From Chloroflexota bacterium (lineage in GTDB: Bacteria > Chloroflexota > Anaerolineae > DTPP01): DNA of 8,417 nt. This document shows positions 6,676-8,417 of the stretch, piece by piece. The first letter of the stretch is position 1; each line of letters begins with the position of its first letter. A program made the translations under genes and the position numbers. The notes below the pieces were generated by a model. It saw only the letters and a program-made list of their open reading frames with translations. It did no database searches and was not told the origin of the DNA. The stretch spans positions 1-8,417 of the forward strand of contig JAAYZY010000298.1 of NCBI GenBank assembly GCA_012514615.1, written 5' to 3'.

Positions 6676-7284
6676 ATGCGCGTCATCAGCGGCAAGGCCA
6701 AGGGGCGTCGGCTCCTCAGCGTGCCCGGGGAGGGCACGCGGGCCATCACCGACCGTGTGAAGAGCGCCCTCTTCAGCATCCTGGTGGACGAAGTGCCCGG
6801 CGCTCGTCTGTTGGACCTGTTCGGCGGCACCGGCAGCGTGGGCATCGAAGCGTTGAGCCGCGGGGCGCGGCAGGTGGTCTTCGTGGAGCGCAGCGCGGCG
6901 GCCCTGCACACCCTGGGGGAAAACCTGCACCGCACCGGCCTGGCCGACGGCGCGCAGGTGGTGCGGGGCGACGCCTTTCGCTACTTGGCCCGAGGCGGCG
7001 AGCCCTTCGACATTATCTACGTGGCTCCGCCGCAGTACCAAGGGCTCTGGAAGCGGGCCTTGCGGGGCGTGGACCAGAACGAACGGCTCCTGACGCCCCA
7101 TGGGCAGGTGGTTGTGCAGGTCCACCCCAAGGAGTGGGAGCCGCTGGACCTGACGCGTTTGCGCCTGACCGACCAGCGCCAGTACGGCAGCACCCTGCTC
7201 TGTTTCTACCGCCTTCTGTCAGGGGACGAAGAGGCGCTGCCAGGGGAAGCCGGCCAGATCCAAGGGGAGGCCGACGCGCCCTAG
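6676..7284 (+). CDS. rsmD: 16S rRNA (guanine(966)-N(2))-methyltransferase RsmD
   Basis: This 202-residue Rossmann-fold methyltransferase should methylate G966 of 16S rRNA from S-adenosylmethionine during 30S assembly. The start MRVISGKAKGRRL is classic RsmD, followed by TDRVKSALFSIL (25-36), the SAM-binding LLDLFGGTGSVGIEALSRGA (45-64), the acidic FVERS (69-73) and GDAFRYL (98-104). Motif IV reads YVAPPQY (115-121) where most RsmD proteins have DPPY or DPPF, an unusual feature. The core ends near L181; the last 21 residues are an acidic, low-conservation tail. The ATG at 6676 has an excellent GAAGGAG 7 nt upstream, which excludes longer in-frame starts. It is last in the operon; its final 66 bp overlap the end of maf on the other strand. 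Confidence 0.93.
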   Translation: MRVISGKAKGRRLLSVPGEGTRAITDRVKSALFSILVDEVPGARLLDLFGGTGSVGIEALSRGARQVVFVERSAAALHTLGENLHRTGLADGAQVVRGDAFRYLARGGEPFDIIYVAPPQYQGLWKRALRGVDQNERLLTPHGQVVVQVHPKEWEPLDLTRLRLTDQRQYGSTLLCFYRLLSGDEEALPGEAGQIQGEADAP

Positions 7285-7965
7285 CGGCCCACCGGCCAAG
7301 ATGCGCGGGTAGACCTGGCAGGGGTGGCCGGTGTCGGCGCGGCAGCGGCTGGGCACATCGTCGGGGAACGGCAGCCCCAGCGAACGGGCTGCCCGGCCCA
7401 GGTGGCACAGGGGGAGGCCCATCACGCTGGCGTAGCAGCCCTCCAGGCGGGAAGCAGGTCGGAACTCCTGGTGCTGAACGGCGTAGGCGCCGGCCTTGTC
7501 CAGCGGATCCCCGCTGGCCACATAGGCTTGCACCTCATCGTCGGAGTAGGGACGCATCCACACCAGGCTCAAGGCGTAGTCTACCGCTGCCTGCCCGGCC
7601 CTGCCGTCCACCAGGGCCACGCCGCTCATCACTTGGTGAGGGCGGTCCCGCAGGCGCAGCAGCATCTCCCGAGCATCCTCTGGCCCTGCTGGCTTGCCCA
7701 ACGGCTCGCCATCCAGCGCCACCAGCGTGTCGGACCCCACCACCAAACGCCCGGGGAAGTCGGCGGCGGCGGCCAGGGCCTTGCTCAGGGCCAGACGCAC
7801 CACCGTCTGACGCGGGGGCTCGTGGGGCAGGGGAACTTCCGGTAGGTTCACGCTGACCGCCTCGTGGGCCAGGCCCAGCAGGGCCACGAAGGCCCGCCTC
7901 CGTGGGGAGCCGGAGGCCAGCACCCAGGGCAGCAGCGGGGTCAAGGGCGGGCGCTCCTGGCTCAC
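7219..7965 (-). CDS. maf: Maf family nucleoside triphosphate pyrophosphatase
   Basis: This is a 248-residue cytosolic enzyme. Maf proteins hydrolyse non-canonical or surplus nucleoside triphosphates (dTTP, UTP, m7GTP and others) to monophosphate plus pyrophosphate. Visible motifs are the phosphate loop LASGSPRRR (16-24), VVGSDTLVALDG (75-86) with catalytic-type D79, LGKP (89-92), SGVAL (114-118), DPLDKAGAYAVQ (153-164) and GCYASVMGLPL (176-186), where most members read GSYSNVVGLPL. A C-terminal extension after about residue 200 includes PSRCRADTGHPC. The GTG at 7965 is chosen because it overlaps the stop of the upstream plsC-like gene as GTGA, implying coupling. A TTG at 7944, with GGAG 9 nt upstream, is a possible alternative and would remove seven residues. 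The subfamily (dTTP/UTP versus m7GTP) cannot be fixed by eye. Confidence 0.9.
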   Translation of the reverse strand: MSQERPPLTPLLPWVLASGSPRRRAFVALLGLAHEAVSVNLPEVPLPHEPPRQTVVRLALSKALAAAADFPGRLVVGSDTLVALDGEPLGKPAGPEDAREMLLRLRDRPHQVMSGVALVDGRAGQAAVDYALSLVWMRPYSDDEVQAYVASGDPLDKAGAYAVQHQEFRPASRLEGCYASVMGLPLCHLGRAARSLGLPFPDDVPSRCRADTGHPCQVYPRILAGGPLGRVGLPLDLAGFPWQRLFVP

Positions 7966-8417
7966 CCGTAGTAGCCGCGGTATTCGGGCGGCAACAGGGC
8001 AGCCACACGAACCATCATCAGATCGGCCCACTCTTGGAGCTGCTCGTGGGAAGGCTTGGCCACCTCGCTGCTCCCGGGCAGGCGGAAGGGCTCACCGAAG
8101 ACCACATGCACCTCCGCTCGCCGGCCGCGCCGCAGGGCAGAGAAGATCTGCTCGTGCCCCCAGGCCCCCACAGGGAAGATCACCGCGCCGGTCTTCCAGG
8201 CCAGCAGCGCCACGCCAGGCTTGGCCTTTTGTAGTGAGTGGGTGGGACTGCGCGTTCCCTCGGGGGCCACCCCCAAGGCGATGCCCGACTCTAACGTGCG
8301 CACCGCCTGACGGATCGCCTTGCGATCGGGCTCGCCGCGGCGCACGAAGATTGCCCCCAGGCTGCGGAAGAGCAACCCCGGGAAGAGGCTACGATCGTGT
8401 TTGCTGGCCACGAAGAC
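7962..8417 (-). CDS. PlsC-like 1-acyl-glycerol-3-phosphate acyltransferase (5' partial)
   Basis: The last 151 codons are visible; the frame is open through the right edge, so the N-terminus, including the catalytic HxxxxD motif, is missing. The fragment begins VFVASKHDRSLFPG. It contains block II (LGAIFVRRGEPDRKAIRQAV), block III (APEGTRS, with Glu and Arg that bind the glycerol phosphate) and block IV (AVIFPVGAWG). This is the LPLAT/PlsC order. Enzymes of this type make phosphatidic acid from lysophosphatidic acid at the membrane; some acylate other lipids, so the exact acceptor is uncertain. An internal GTG at 8411 is not the start, because the domain needs residues before it. Its stop overlaps the maf start by 4 nt, so the two are probably one minus-strand operon. 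Confidence 0.9.
   Translation of the reverse strand, partial: VFVASKHDRSLFPGLLFRSLGAIFVRRGEPDRKAIRQAVRTLESGIALGVAPEGTRSPTHSLQKAKPGVALLAWKTGAVIFPVGAWGHEQIFSALRRGRRAEVHVVFGEPFRLPGSSEVAKPSHEQLQEWADLMMVRVAALLPPEYRGYYG

Noticed and set aside
6510..7856. 448-codon plus-strand open frame crossing rsmD and antisense to maf
   Set aside because: It overlaps two well-supported genes in other frames, has Arg/Pro/Ala-rich composition typical of a shifted GC-rich frame and shows no domain.
1..8417. tRNA, rRNA, CRISPR array, insertion sequence or defence system
   Set aside because: I found no cloverleaf, repeated spacer array, transposase motif or terminal inverted repeats, and nearly all sequence is taken by ordinary genes.

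Overview
This is a GC-rich, gene-dense bacterial window with nine protein-coding genes. No RNA gene, insertion sequence, CRISPR array or phage gene is visible. The best guess at origin is Chloroflexota (Anaerolineae or Caldilineae type). The reasons are the large surface protein with an NFYG-type N-terminal module, Pro/Thr-rich linkers and a C-terminal membrane anchor, and the mix of CelD-like acetyltransferase, non-canonical URO-D protein and UPF0158-like protein. This is inference from protein style, not a phylogenetic result.

Left region (1-2081). The window opens inside a long secreted or surface protein gene. It carries two homologous all-beta-looking modules of about 156 residues, each starting and ending with a Cys, joined by Pro-rich linkers. 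The gene ends in a perfect GC hairpin terminator with a UUCG loop. A clear housekeeping-type promoter follows at once and drives a CelD/BcsL-like GNAT acetyltransferase.

Middle (2082-4238). The acetyltransferase gene meets a minus-strand URO-D superfamily gene tail to tail with only 2 bp between them. The URO-D protein lacks the HemE signature and also lacks the Cys ligands of corrinoid methyltransferases. Its promoter (TTGCCG, 17 bp, TATAAT) lies in a 112-bp divergent intergenic region and nearly matches the acetyltransferase promoter (TTGCCT, 17 bp, TATAAT).

Right-hand operon (4239-7284, plus strand). The order is a UPF0158-like small protein (TTG start with a strong ribosome binding site), a MATE-family exporter (11-nt overlap), a YdjM-like membrane metal-hydrolase homologue, and rsmD (16S rRNA guanine-N2 methyltransferase; 2-nt gap). 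Tight spacing implies co-transcription.

Right end (7219-8417, minus strand). A 5'-truncated PlsC-type acyltransferase gene overlaps maf (nucleotide pyrophosphatase) through a GTGA junction. The 3' end of maf overlaps the 3' end of rsmD by 66 bp in antisense.

No stretch over 300 bases lacks a gene. I see no convincing new multi-gene system here. The most interesting points are the Cys-bracketed repeat architecture of the surface protein, the URO-D homologue without the usual metal ligands, the RsmD with APPQ in place of DPPY/F, and the two convergent gene pairs with no room for a terminator.
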